DNA of 64,000 bases, from contig NZ_CP034145.1 of the NCBI RefSeq assembly GCF_003856835.1, forward strand, positions 2,294,001-2,358,000, given 5' to 3'. Positions 27,195-36,050 of the stretch are shown one piece after another. The stretch comes from Haloplanus aerogenes. GTDB lineage: Archaea > Halobacteriota > Halobacteria > Halobacteriales > Haloferacaceae. Numbering within the stretch: position 1 is the stretch's first letter; every line of letters starts with the position of its first letter. Below the pieces are notes generated by a model, which worked only from the letters and a program-made list of their open reading frames with translations, was not told where the DNA came from and searched no databases. A program made the position numbers and the translations under genes.

Positions 27195-28435
27195 TGCTGA
27201 TACGAACCCATCTGTCGCTGTTCTGCTTGGAGTTCGCGGCTTGCGAGTTCAGTGGCCGGGGAGAGATCGAACGTTTCGAAGGATTTGTTGAGTGCCCGGT
27301 AATGCTCCTCGATTTGTTCGATTTGCGGGAAGGCCGCCGAATTCAGGAGTCGCGGAACGATGAAGGTACGGAAGGCCTGACCGACCGCCTCCCCGGGAGC
27401 ATCCATGTACAGACTCTCGTCTCGAAGTGCCTCACAGAGGAAGATCGTGACATCACGGTAGTGCATCGGTCCGAACCGCATGATCGGGCCACGCGATGCC
27501 TGTTCAGAGCCGTTGTTGATCCCGTTGTAATCCGCCTCGAAGAGTTCGAGTAACTCGTCGTTGCTGATCAGAGGGATATCGCCCAAATTGTCGTCGATCC
27601 AGCCTTCGAAGAGGGCCCGCCTATCTTCACCCTCGTACTCGTCGAGTTCGACCATCGCGAATCGACGTGTGATCGCGTTATCCAACTCGTTGACCGTGCG
27701 GTCGGACATATTCATCGTGCAGATGATGCTAACGTCCTCGTCTAATTCGATCGTCTCGCCGTCGTCGGTCTCTATTAGCGTCTGCTTACGATTCTCGATA
27801 GCCGTGTAGAGTGGGCCGAAGATTTGAGAGATATCCGCCCGAGTGATTTCGTCGAGAATAACGGCATACGGGATATCGAAGTCACGAGCGCACTTGACGC
27901 CTTCTGAGACAGCTCCAAGTTCAGTTTCGTACCCTAAAGAGCGAACGTCAGTTGACCCCGTGAGCTTTGGACCGATACCGCCAATGATGTCTTTGGCTGT
28001 CCACGAGGGCGTCGCAGTGTGGAGCGAAAATCCAACACAGTGTCGAAGCGCGAGTTGTTTTGCGAACGTCGTCTTTCCAGTACCTGTCGGTCCGTAGAGG
28101 ACGACTGGTTTTCCGGTCCGCAGTGACGTACGGGCGTTTCGCTCTACATCGTCCGGAACGAGTATCGTACTAGGTGTATCATCGCCACGGGTGATGACCG
28201 TTCGTTTCAGTTCCTGAGAAGCGTGCGGAGAACGGAGAACGGCCTGCCTGAGTGGGCCGATACCCTGGTCACCCTCGTGGTGGATATCCAATTTTTGTTC
28301 GCGAATGAGAAAGTTGAGAACGCTTTCGTCGGCCGCGTTCTCAATCGCTTCGACGACTTGCTCCGGCACGGCACGGAGGACTTCGAGATTCTCCTTGGCG
28401 TGATCCACTGTGTAGTCGCCGGCCGAGTTACTCAT
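27191..28435 (-). CDS. McrB-like AAA+ NTPase
   Basis: The 414-residue protein has a helical N-terminal part (1-95) and an AAA+ domain. It shows Walker A GPTGTGKT (115-122), Walker B VILDE (192-196), the McrB signature MN-x-x-D (MNMSDRTVNELDNAITRRF, from 241) and an Arg finger in ITRRF. The N-terminal DNA-reading domain typical of E. coli McrB is absent, so target recognition could depend on McrC's extra C-terminal region or an additional protein. Directly coupled to the McrC-like gene. Confidence 0.88.
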   Translation of the reverse strand: MSNSAGDYTVDHAKENLEVLRAVPEQVVEAIENAADESVLNFLIREQKLDIHHEGDQGIGPLRQAVLRSPHASQELKRTVITRGDDTPSTILVPDDVERNARTSLRTGKPVVLYGPTGTGKTTFAKQLALRHCVGFSLHTATPSWTAKDIIGGIGPKLTGSTDVRSLGYETELGAVSEGVKCARDFDIPYAVILDEITRADISQIFGPLYTAIENRKQTLIETDDGETIELDEDVSIICTMNMSDRTVNELDNAITRRFAMVELDEYEGEDRRALFEGWIDDNLGDIPLISNDELLELFEADYNGINNGSEQASRGPIMRFGPMHYRDVTIFLCEALRDESLYMDAPGEAVGQAFRTFIVPRLLNSAAFPQIEQIEEHYRALNKSFETFDLSPATELASRELQAEQRQMGSYQQ

Positions 28436-28777
28436 TTGTCATACCCTGCTGTGCCACCTACATAAAAGAACGTCCGTGAAGAACGTCGTTGTACCATACT
28501 GGTATCCTTTTTACCTATCAGCGTGAATCGAGTCAGGGCCTTACAATCGATTTGCTGATCGTGTTTCTTCCCTCGCCTTGATCCACGTCGGGTCGCCTGA
28601 GAGTTACACCAGTACGCCCTTGGCTAACTTGGTGAAACGAGGAACCAACATCCATCCGGGTCAGGATTGACGAGGTTGTTCCCAGTGAAATGTATCGACG
28701 GTAGGGGGGGCGCAGGTCAGGGAGAGACTGTTCGATCCGAATCCCCGGACTGAAACGTCTTGTTTGATCCGCCTACC
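28436..28777. other. Gene-free stretch before the IS6 element
   Basis: This holds the presumed McrB promoter region (CATAAAAGAACG near 28460) and then sequence without a credible gene. A short minus-strand frame (28661-28780) shows some protein-like character (VSVRGFGSNSLSL) and may be a gene fragment cut by the IS. Confidence 0.3.
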
Positions 28778-29492
28778 CGACGGCTGCCCGGTCGCGTTAA
28801 CTTTGGCGTGAGTTGTGCCGGACGGCGAGGGCTTTGAGCCACGATTCTGCTGTCTGCGGTTCGACATGGCTGAAACTAGTTGCGAACGATGAGGTTCGTC
28901 GTTCTATCTCCCAAAAGACACGTTCGATGGCATTCCGATTCCCATGTGAAATCATCTGGAATCGGTACCCGTCTTCGTCGAGGACGTTCACCAAGTAATC
29001 GGCGTCATCGACGAGAAATTCGACGCCATCTAGCCGATATCGTCGATGAAGTTCGGTCAGAAACCATCGCGTCGTCTGTTTCGTTGTCGCTGGAAACAGC
29101 CTGAAATGGAGGATTTCGTTCGTTTGGGGATCGACGGCACCGTACAGCCAGTAGTCGTCGCCGTTGATGCGGATCACTTTCTCGTCGACCGCAAGCTGAT
29201 CCGCACTCACCGTCGAAACCGGCTGTAGCTCGGCCTTGTGAACCCAGTTGTGAACCGCGACGTGACTGCGTTGGACTCCCAACTTATCGAGAAACTGACT
29301 GGCATCCCTCGTTGACATACCTGCGAGATGACACCGGATGCCCACTTGAATCGCCCACTCGGGAGTCCGATCTCGCTCCACAAACGACAAGTCGATCCAC
29401 TCGATACACTTGCTGAGGCGTTCGGATTCTGCCATAGACACTCAGAACTCGAGCGCCTCATCCTCTAACTTAACGCGACCGGCTGCCCTCGG
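28778..29492 (-). mobile_element. IS6-family insertion sequence (ISH15/ISH29-like group)
   Basis: About 0.7 kb bounded by inverted repeats: CCGGTCGCGTTAA at 28788-28800 and its complement TTAACGCGACCGG at 29470-29482, with weaker similarity outward. It holds one transposase gene. Single-ORF 0.7-0.8 kb elements of this type are common in haloarchaea. I saw no 8-bp target duplication, so the copy may have formed a cointegrate or recombined. Confidence 0.8.
28797..29441 (-). CDS. IS6-family transposase
   Basis: The 214-residue DDE transposase is intact. An N-terminal HTH-like region (MSTRDASQFLDKLGVQRSHVAVHNWVHK, 39-66) precedes the catalytic domain, which has LAVDEKVIRINGDDYWLYGAVD (first Asp about 86), a second Asp in FLVDDADYLV and the Glu in NAIERVFWEIE. 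The length is normal for haloarchaeal members. The C-terminus reaches into the left inverted repeat. Confidence 0.9.
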   Translation of the reverse strand: MSMAESERLSKCIEWIDLSFVERDRTPEWAIQVGIRCHLAGMSTRDASQFLDKLGVQRSHVAVHNWVHKAELQPVSTVSADQLAVDEKVIRINGDDYWLYGAVDPQTNEILHFRLFPATTKQTTRWFLTELHRRYRLDGVEFLVDDADYLVNVLDEDGYRFQMISHGNRNAIERVFWEIERRTSSFATSFSHVEPQTAESWLKALAVRHNSRQS

Positions 29493-29581
29493 TAAAATTT
29501 TATTATTCACCATTCTGGAAATTTAGTTGACGAGTCAAGACGCGGTTGAGACGACAATAAAATCCACTGATCCCCAAGACA

Positions 29582-30100
29582 ATGGATAATCGCGAACTAC
29601 AGAAGTTGACAGCCAAGAAAATGTTGCAGATCGGTTATACGGATAAAATATTCTTCAAAATGTCCCGGTATTATCATGTGCTTGGTATGGTACTTGATGC
29701 GTTCGTTGTTATTATCACTGCGCTCTTGACCGCCGTTCTCTATCTCCGGAATACGCCCGAGACAGTAAACATCGGTCTCGCCATAATGGCATCAATTATT
29801 TCCTTTTTCAATACATTTGTCAATTTCGAAAAACGGGCCCTGGAATTCGAAAATGCAGGGGATGCCTACAACAGTCTTCTCAAGGAATTCCGAGATTTCT
29901 ACAGTCTTGAGTTAACGGGCCAGGACAACACGAATGGGAAGGCAATGGAACGTTTCGAACAATTGAGTAGCAGACAACGCGAATTAAACGAACTCACACC
30001 CGCCACAAGTGATCTCATTGCTCGGAGAGTGAAACACGAAGAGGTTATGCAGAGCATCGAAGTACAGGAAGGCGAGCTTAGACCTCTTCTCGAGGATTGA
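29582..30100 (+). CDS. SLATT-type two-helix membrane protein
   Basis: The 172-residue protein has two transmembrane helices (about 33-53 and 62-80), then the helical signature FEKRALEFENAGDAYNSLLKEFRDF (about 80-105) and a charged C-terminus. This matches the SLATT family, 2TM proteins found with nucleotide-second-messenger and other conflict systems, where they are thought to open membrane pores. No SMODS or SLOG partner is adjacent. It stands alone between the IS6 element and the primase-like gene, so it may act alone or have lost a partner. Confidence 0.7.
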   Translation: MDNRELQKLTAKKMLQIGYTDKIFFKMSRYYHVLGMVLDAFVVIITALLTAVLYLRNTPETVNIGLAIMASIISFFNTFVNFEKRALEFENAGDAYNSLLKEFRDFYSLELTGQDNTNGKAMERFEQLSSRQRELNELTPATSDLIARRVKHEEVMQSIEVQEGELRPLLED

Positions 30101-30399
30101 CGTCGGATTATTGTTACTTTTGGAATTCCTACTGAGGGTTTGTCGGATTCCACTGACTGCCGAATACCACGATGATGTTCGGTACGCCGTGTTTTAGCAC
30201 GACTTGGGCACAGTTGTGCGATCCAGATCGTGAAGCCTTGTCCGACAGTGAAGACGCACGTTTATTGCTTTCGTGACAACTTTCAGAGGTACGACCATTC
30301 TCGGACACTGAACGTGAGGGTGAAATTTCGCCTCCTCGGGGGCTCTGCGGTTGTTCCGTTAACTAATTTTGGTATAAGGATCTGTGATTCGTGCCGAGT
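30101..30399. other. Convergent intergenic region
   Basis: No gene supported; convergent ends of the SLATT-type and primase-like genes lie on either side. No strong hairpin seen. Confidence 0.3.
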
Positions 30400-30999
30400 T
30401 CAATCCGTTCCATAGAATAGCGTCGTCCACTCGATATCCATGTCCTCATATATTCGATCTAGCCACGTACCATTGTTAATGGCGTGTCTTGATGTCCCAG
30501 CGATGTGATCCTGAGTAACCACAATAAAGTATTTGTCATAGATTTCTGCGTCTATTTCGTCATCCTCAGCGGTCCATCCTTGGTTGGGAAGTGAGCCACG
30601 GAAAATCAGATGTAGGCCCGTTTTTGAGTAGGAGAGTTCCGCATAGGTCTGGGCACGACGCACGTATTTCCATACTTCCTCATCGATCCGGCCAGTGGTT
30701 GGATCGATACAGTTGTCAATGTCTACGACGACGAAATCGTCCCGTTCACGGCTGATAACAACTCCCACCCCTTCCAATTCATCATGTGATGAGGCAGTCT
30801 CAACGGCTTCGTCGTAGCTGTACCAGTTTGAAATGTCCTTGTAAGTGACTGTGCGAACACTCCCGGCTTCGATTTCAGCCGGTTTTTTTCTTACGTGACC
30901 GTCCTCATCAACCGACGCCCAGCACACCCACCGATCGAGTTTCTTGAGATTATGCAACAAGCCATTGGGCTTTGCTCCTGAGGGTTCGAGGGATCGCAT
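30400..30999 (-). CDS. Primase-polymerase (AEP)-like domain protein
   Basis: From ATG 30999 the protein is 199 residues and consists of one domain. Visible AEP motifs are VVVDIDNC (DxD, 93-95), SYSKTGLHLIF (S/T..GxH, His130) and EIYDKYFIVVT (third motif region, about 152-162). The opening RWVCWASVDEDG...KKPAEI and TYKDISNWYSYDEAV match the N-terminal prim-pol domain of plasmid and phage primases. The helicase domain usually fused to it is absent. It lies 55 bases after the EVE-AAA gene in the same direction and is likely co-transcribed, suggesting joint action on DNA. Confidence 0.8.
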   Translation of the reverse strand: MRSLEPSGAKPNGLLHNLKKLDRWVCWASVDEDGHVRKKPAEIEAGSVRTVTYKDISNWYSYDEAVETASSHDELEGVGVVISRERDDFVVVDIDNCIDPTTGRIDEEVWKYVRRAQTYAELSYSKTGLHLIFRGSLPNQGWTAEDDEIDAEIYDKYFIVVTQDHIAGTSRHAINNGTWLDRIYEDMDIEWTTLFYGTD

Positions 31000-31054
31000 G
31001 TGAATCAGACTGAACGTTCCTCCCTTGTTGTTCGTCGTATTGTTGTGTCGTTCA

Positions 31055-33178
31055 TTATGCTCTGTACGACCTGATTTGGGCGGCTGTGGCTTTGAAACCG
31101 AGTATCTCGGCGACCGTGGCGAAGGAGTCTCGACAGGCCATACATTGTTGTACACCTTGTTCTTCATTTACTCTGTTCAGACGCATGAATATGGTCGGGT
31201 TGAAATACGCCGCAACTGCTTGGTCGACGACCTCCCAGTCTGACTGCTTCGGGAACAGCCAATTGTATACAACGACGAATTTGATGGCGTCAACCAATAG
31301 TTCTCGTCCGAGAGAAACGTCGTTGTCCTCCCCAAGTTTCCACGCGTAATGGCTGAGAGCGTCTATAAAGTCGTAGTTTGTTTCGATCGGGAGACTGACC
31401 GATGATAGTGCGGCGTCCAAGGCTGCTTCAGCGTCAAACAGTTCCGCAAGCGCGGGAATCGAAAGATGCGTGTCACGTTCTATATTCGTTGGTAGATCGG
31501 TCAACTTGGAGAGTACTGCCTGCTCTGCGCTGAAGCGTAGTCGTTGATAATCCTGTTTGTGATGCAAATGTCGCAAGATTGGATAATCGCTGTTGTGCGG
31601 TTGATCATCGTTCAGATGAGTGGAGACATGTAAGGGAGCAAATTGTCGCGAAGTGCTGTAAAGTTCCGGAAGCCCGGCAGCATCGACGACATCCATCGTC
31701 GCAATCACACGAAACGCCATCGGAACGGGTAACAATTCGTCCCCAACACTGATTCGGCGATCCACACGGCGTTCTATCTCCAAGAGTGTCAATACGTTCC
31801 CGAGCTGGGGTATCGGGACAGTCTCAAAGTTCTCTATTAACATCCAGACCGGATGTTCGTGTTCGTCTAGCGAGGCATAACAAGAGTTTACAGCTCGTAT
31901 GAACGGTCCAACGCTCTCGTTATCACTCGGCGTTGCCAACAATTGCTGGTCATTTAGATCCGGTGTCGCCGTTACTGTCAGGAGATCTGTACAGATTGCC
32001 TGCCCAAGTCGCCGAGCGATAGAGTTCTTTTTTGTACCGGTTGGTCCGTATAATAGCAAGCTTCGACCGGCAATGAGGTGGGCTAGGCCGTACTGATAGA
32101 GTTCGGGTCGCAGCTCGCCAACTGTTGCCTCCTGCAAAATCACCGCCCCTGGCTCGTCTGCCTCCTGAAGAAGTTCCGTGTCAGGAGTTGGTTGCTGATC
32201 GTTTTTGAGGGTGAGTATATCGGTAATTGGCGCTTCGTCAGGTTCTGGGAGTAACTCGGGCTTGGTTTTGTCGGTACCTTCCCCACTCCTTTCGGGTGTG
32301 TCATCAGGCGCCTGAACGGAGCCGTCCTCAGCAACCTCAACATAGGTGCCCTCCTCATGTAGAGCGCGTAGTATTTCGTTGGCCTGTTCTGAACTGAACC
32401 AGTCCTGCGTGATGTCGAGTGGGAATTTTTCTTTGGGGAGTCTGTATAGTGTGTCCCACGATATCCTCACCTGATACGGATACTGTTCGCCGGCTGCTTC
32501 TGGGATGAGGGCCTCTGCAACGTCGGATTCGGCCGTGAACGGCCCGTAAATCAATTGATCCTCGAAATCGTACAGAACGAGTCGATCACCCTTCGACACG
32601 TCCAATTTCTGTGGCCGTCCGAACACCTTATATGAAAAGTACAGTTGAAATGTTTTGTCATCACACAAAAATTTCCATATCGCTTCTTCAGAGCCGTCGA
32701 TATCGTCTTCCGTGTCGCCCTCGGTAGTTCCGTCGTGTGTTGCTTGATCCTCTGCACCTGCCATCGAGAGAATAGCCGTGTATTCGTCCTCGGAAAGTTC
32801 AAACAGCGATCCTCTCGCTCTCAGGTTAATTGGGGATGAATCAGCCAGTATTGGATCCTCTTTGATATCGTTCCAATCTACCGCATCGAGCGCTCGCTCG
32901 TATTCAATAACAATTCCATCATCTCCAGTCTCCAATCCAGATACGATTTTACCTTCGCTGGTAACTTTTCTCCTGGGTGATGATGTATATATTAGAACTC
33001 TATCACCAGGTTTGGCCTTCTCGAAGGCCGAGAATTTTCGCCGTTTGTTCTCGTTATTATTGTACGCCTGATATCGGATTTGGTCGCCCTTCTCAGCGTC
33101 CTCGGGATCCCAATAATCAGGATTAGCTGTGAGCCAAAAATAATTAGACGGACTTTCCTCTGAAATATCCGCGTTCAT
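31055..33178 (-). CDS. EVE domain - DCD-like domain - McrB-type AAA protein with degenerate motifs
   Basis: The protein is 707 residues from ATG 33178. Residues 11-140 are an EVE (PUA-like) domain (NYFWLTANPDYW...GDRVLIYTSSP), a reader of modified bases. Residues about 165-265 resemble a DCD/YTH-like reader (KTFQLYFSYKVFGRPQKL, DRLVLYDFEDQLIYGPF). A linker follows, then an McrB-like AAA domain from about 350. Walker A is GPTGTKKNS (378-386), with Lys for the second Gly and Asn for Thr, and Walker B is WMLIENFE (445-452), lacking the DE pair. ATP/GTP hydrolysis is therefore doubtful. No McrC follows; the primase-like gene does. Confidence 0.8.
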   Translation of the reverse strand: MNADISEESPSNYFWLTANPDYWDPEDAEKGDQIRYQAYNNNENKRRKFSAFEKAKPGDRVLIYTSSPRRKVTSEGKIVSGLETGDDGIVIEYERALDAVDWNDIKEDPILADSSPINLRARGSLFELSEDEYTAILSMAGAEDQATHDGTTEGDTEDDIDGSEEAIWKFLCDDKTFQLYFSYKVFGRPQKLDVSKGDRLVLYDFEDQLIYGPFTAESDVAEALIPEAAGEQYPYQVRISWDTLYRLPKEKFPLDITQDWFSSEQANEILRALHEEGTYVEVAEDGSVQAPDDTPERSGEGTDKTKPELLPEPDEAPITDILTLKNDQQPTPDTELLQEADEPGAVILQEATVGELRPELYQYGLAHLIAGRSLLLYGPTGTKKNSIARRLGQAICTDLLTVTATPDLNDQQLLATPSDNESVGPFIRAVNSCYASLDEHEHPVWMLIENFETVPIPQLGNVLTLLEIERRVDRRISVGDELLPVPMAFRVIATMDVVDAAGLPELYSTSRQFAPLHVSTHLNDDQPHNSDYPILRHLHHKQDYQRLRFSAEQAVLSKLTDLPTNIERDTHLSIPALAELFDAEAALDAALSSVSLPIETNYDFIDALSHYAWKLGEDNDVSLGRELLVDAIKFVVVYNWLFPKQSDWEVVDQAVAAYFNPTIFMRLNRVNEEQGVQQCMACRDSFATVAEILGFKATAAQIRSYRA

Positions 33179-33196
33179 GCTAAGTTGTAATACCAA

Positions 33197-33936
33197 ACTG
33201 TACTGATGGCTTCGAACTAATAACTTGTTGGAAAAGAATAATTTGCGCTCTCGACCAGCAGGCCGATGTTATATCACAGCGAAGCGTTCGGTTCAGGCGG
33301 TGTCATCAGGCACCCTGCTGACTTGTCTTCCCGCATCTCACCGATTACAAAGGCCACGTGAGTGATATACAACGATCTCACCAGTTTCCGAAACAAGTAC
33401 CTGACTACTAGGAGGCTTGTGGTTGCGCACGCAACGATCGGAGACCGCATGATCGAAGCGAGCGGTGGAGGACCAGCGTATCAAGTCCTCCTGAGGAAGC
33501 GAGTACGGAGCGGAAAATGGGGCGGTAGAGCCTGGGACAGTCAGGCGTCCAATAAAAAGACGAGTTCGCACTGACCTAAGCCGTACACAGCGTGAAGCGA
33601 GTGCGGGGTGCCAGACTCGCGGCTGATTGGTTTCCGTTCGTTCCGATACAGAGGTGAACGGGCTCCGTACGCGCTGAGCACACGGAAGCCGTTAGCCAAC
33701 AGCCCCGCAGCGATATCTGCGGTACGCCGAGCTCCGGAGTCTCCGTTGGCAAGGAACACCGGACTTTGAATCCGGAGGTCGCTGGTTCGATTCTGAACTC
33801 TGAGTTGGGGAAGCCACTCTCCCAGGGATCGTACACATCGAAATCGTCGTAGTCCCAGATGACGAGTTTGCTGTCCAGCGTGGCCTCCCAGTTCAGTCTC
33901 CCAAACAGGAGATCAGTACGCCGTCGTCCTGGTCAG
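33197..33936. other. Gene-poor stretch with tRNA remnant
   Basis: About 740 bases without a supported gene: upstream region of the EVE gene, then a mosaic of short open frames lacking consistent codon bias, then a tRNA-Gln fragment (annotated separately). A minus frame (33541-33759) reads ...SPLYRNERKPISRESGTPHSLHAVYGLG, which looks protein-like but is not identified. Confidence 0.35.
33745..33797 (+). tRNA. tRNA-Gln(TTG) fragment (possible attachment site)
   Basis: The anticodon arm is intact: CCGGA (33759-33763), loop CTTTGAA with anticodon TTG (33766-33768), TCCGG (33771-33775). A five-base variable loop and GCTGGTTCGATTC of the T arm follow. The T stem then fails (GCTGG facing CTGAA), and the acceptor stem and most of the D arm are absent. 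It is not a functional tRNA. A 3'-part of a tRNA gene left in accessory DNA is the usual trace of site-specific integration. Confidence 0.7.
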
Positions 33937-34242
33937 ATGAACCGGTGTCTCGACTGTCTCCCGCATACGGAAGAGTTATACGTCGGTGTCGGTGGGCGGA
34001 TAGGCGAAGAGATCCGGGCCGAGGTGGCGGATCAATTGAACGAGCGACTCCCCAGTTCGAAGGAGATTCGCTATCGCTACAGCGAGATGAAAAACAGGGG
34101 GCGGAAGGAGTCGAATATCGTGAACCGAATCACCGAATCCGGAAGCGACGGGTTACAGATCGAAATGACGCCCAAAACGTCGTACAACTACTGGAAGCGA
34201 GTCGCCCGGTCGGTTCGAGACGTCTACATCAAGTTACTATAG
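33937..34242 (+). CDS. Small hypothetical protein (possibly truncated)
   Basis: This 101-residue frame from ATG 33937 has a basic, helical C-terminal half (KEIRYRYSEMKNRGRKES, SYNYWKRVARSVRDVYIKLL) that could bind nucleic acid. The sequence before the start in a neighbouring frame is also protein-like (PDDEFAVQRGLPVQSPKQE), hinting at a frameshifted longer gene that begins near the tRNA remnant. Not recognised. Confidence 0.35.
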   Translation: MNRCLDCLPHTEELYVGVGGRIGEEIRAEVADQLNERLPSSKEIRYRYSEMKNRGRKESNIVNRITESGSDGLQIEMTPKTSYNYWKRVARSVRDVYIKLL

Positions 34243-34655
34243 AATCGGGACTGGGGCGAATGACGTGGATGAAGCTCTCTATGTTGGGTTTATTCCGGCC
34301 TGGAGGTTTTCCGATACTGCCGGTACGCTTCCGCCTACTTCCGTTGTTCCGCAAGTGGTGGGACATGGTGTTTCTCCTCGTCGAAGGACGGCAGTTCTTC
34401 AATCATCGGGATGTCCATCACCACCCTAAGGACGCGATCCTCGGGACGTAATTCTCGATTACTCACTCCTTGCCGTGCTCCCTGACTGACTGTCGGACAT
34501 ATGAATTGCTGGGGATACTCCCGCTCCAACTCTTCGAGTATAGTTAGTGTCTATGGTCGGTTGAAATATTATATTTTCAACAGTAACGGCATTTTAAGTA
34601 CATATCAAAAATCTGAGATATATTCAATAATCTTGTTACCGTAGTTCGTGGTAGT
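34243..34655. other. Gene-poor stretch and AT-rich promoter
   Basis: No firm gene. A minus frame (34335-34529) reads RVLRVVMDIPMIEELPSFDEEKHHVPPL and could be a transposase or other gene fragment. The last 100 bases (34556-34655) are strongly AT-rich and should contain the promoter of the secreted protein. Confidence 0.35.
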
Positions 34656-35750
34656 GTGCATAATATGATATCTAAACAACAAGATATTGTATTGATTATT
34701 GCGATGACGACCGTACTGGCGATAGCTCCACTCACGATGGCAGGAATTGTTTCAGGTCAGAGTGGTGATCAGCAAGTAGAAGACAAGTATCCTGAGACCT
34801 GCCGACCCTTTTCTGAAGTACCCATAGCAGACTTGGGAACAATCAGCGGAACACAGGATTCTTTGGATAGGGACAAGTTCAGAGTGAGATTAGAAGAGGG
34901 GCAACGATACACTATTACCACGCGAGTAGCCGATGGACACGGTGGCACAACATTCGATTTTAGCGGACTATCCGGAAATGACGAAAGCAGATTTATTATC
35001 CTGAACCATTCGGGAAGTACTGCTGATTCTGAGGTTACAGAATTTGGACCGAGAATCGAGGTCTACCCTCATGCCGATGGAAGTGATGCGTTCTTGTCCA
35101 TGAGGGTGGATGAGACCATGTTATATTGTTTTTCTGTTATCGGTGGTGATGTAGATACGAATCGATTGTTCGAGTGGGAACTCACGATAACAAATGTCGA
35201 CGAGGACGAATCAGTAAGTGAGTTGGAAGGACAATCCCAGGGCGACTCGGAGGATGAAGAAACTGTCCAGCAATTACAACGGACTATTGAGCAAAAGGAG
35301 CAGCGTATTTCAGAACTAGAATCAGAGGTAGAGGAACTTAAAGATCAAACCGAAGAACTCGAAGCCCAACTTGAGTCCGCTCAAGAGAGCCAAGAAGTCT
35401 CACTCGAAATCACCGTCAGACCTGGAGAGGGGCAGAATAACTTCGTGGCGGGAGGAGTAGCGCTTGTGGAGGTAGAGGCTGGGTCTGCCAGTCTAAGTCA
35501 GTTGCAAATCGAGTATCGCAGTGGTACTTATGAAGTGGATCAAGATGGACAGATCCGAATTCCGTTAGCAGATACTGGACAGCATGAAATGAAGTTCGTG
35601 TACGGGGACACCACTGAGTCAGTGACTCTAAACGTACAACATCAAGATGGCCAGACAAACCAAACGGGCGGGTCTGCCCCAGGTTTCGGTTTCGGAATCG
35701 CTATAGCCACTATATTGTGTCTCGGATTGCTATTTCGGCAGATGAGTTGA
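34656..35750 (+). CDS. Secreted coiled-coil protein with PGF-CTERM-like tail
   Basis: The 364-residue protein has an N-terminal hydrophobic leader (about 12-35, ending near SGQSG), then a beta-rich domain (50-180) and a heptad coiled coil (about 205-250: LQRTIEQKEQRISELESEVEELKD). A second beta domain (about 250-325) and a C-terminal APGFGFGIAIATILCLGLLFRQM follow, which has the PGF motif, hydrophobic helix and basic end of archaeosortase A substrates. It is thus probably exported, cut and lipid-anchored on the cell surface. The function of the two beta domains is unknown. Moderate AT-richness fits an accessory gene. Confidence 0.75.
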   Translation: MHNMISKQQDIVLIIAMTTVLAIAPLTMAGIVSGQSGDQQVEDKYPETCRPFSEVPIADLGTISGTQDSLDRDKFRVRLEEGQRYTITTRVADGHGGTTFDFSGLSGNDESRFIILNHSGSTADSEVTEFGPRIEVYPHADGSDAFLSMRVDETMLYCFSVIGGDVDTNRLFEWELTITNVDEDESVSELEGQSQGDSEDEETVQQLQRTIEQKEQRISELESEVEELKDQTEELEAQLESAQESQEVSLEITVRPGEGQNNFVAGGVALVEVEAGSASLSQLQIEYRSGTYEVDQDGQIRIPLADTGQHEMKFVYGDTTESVTLNVQHQDGQTNQTGGSAPGFGFGIAIATILCLGLLFRQMS

Positions 35751-36050
35751 CGATAGCGAATAATCCTATTGGATTTCGTCGACAAGACATCGTCAGAGTG
35801 AGTCGGTTGGGATATTCGTATCGGTATCAGGACTCGTCGAACAACGAGCAGTGTCACCGAACGTAGCTGTATACGTCCCAACCGCGAGTGGCGTAATTGA
35901 TCATACGCCCGTTCGTGATTCCTCGGAGCAACAAACTCCCACTCGGCCGACGCGAGTTCTCTGTAAGAAGACTCTCGATTAGTTCGACTGAGAGCGAATC
36001 GACACCTCCATGACCCGCTCCCGACTCCGTGAGAGCGATGGTGCACGACT
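35751..36050. other. Gene-free stretch
   Basis: No supported gene between the surface protein and the phosphoesterase; no clear hairpin. Confidence 0.3.

Noticed and set aside
33745-33797. Functional tRNA gene
   Set aside because: The acceptor stem and D arm are missing and the T stem does not pair, so only a fragment is claimed.
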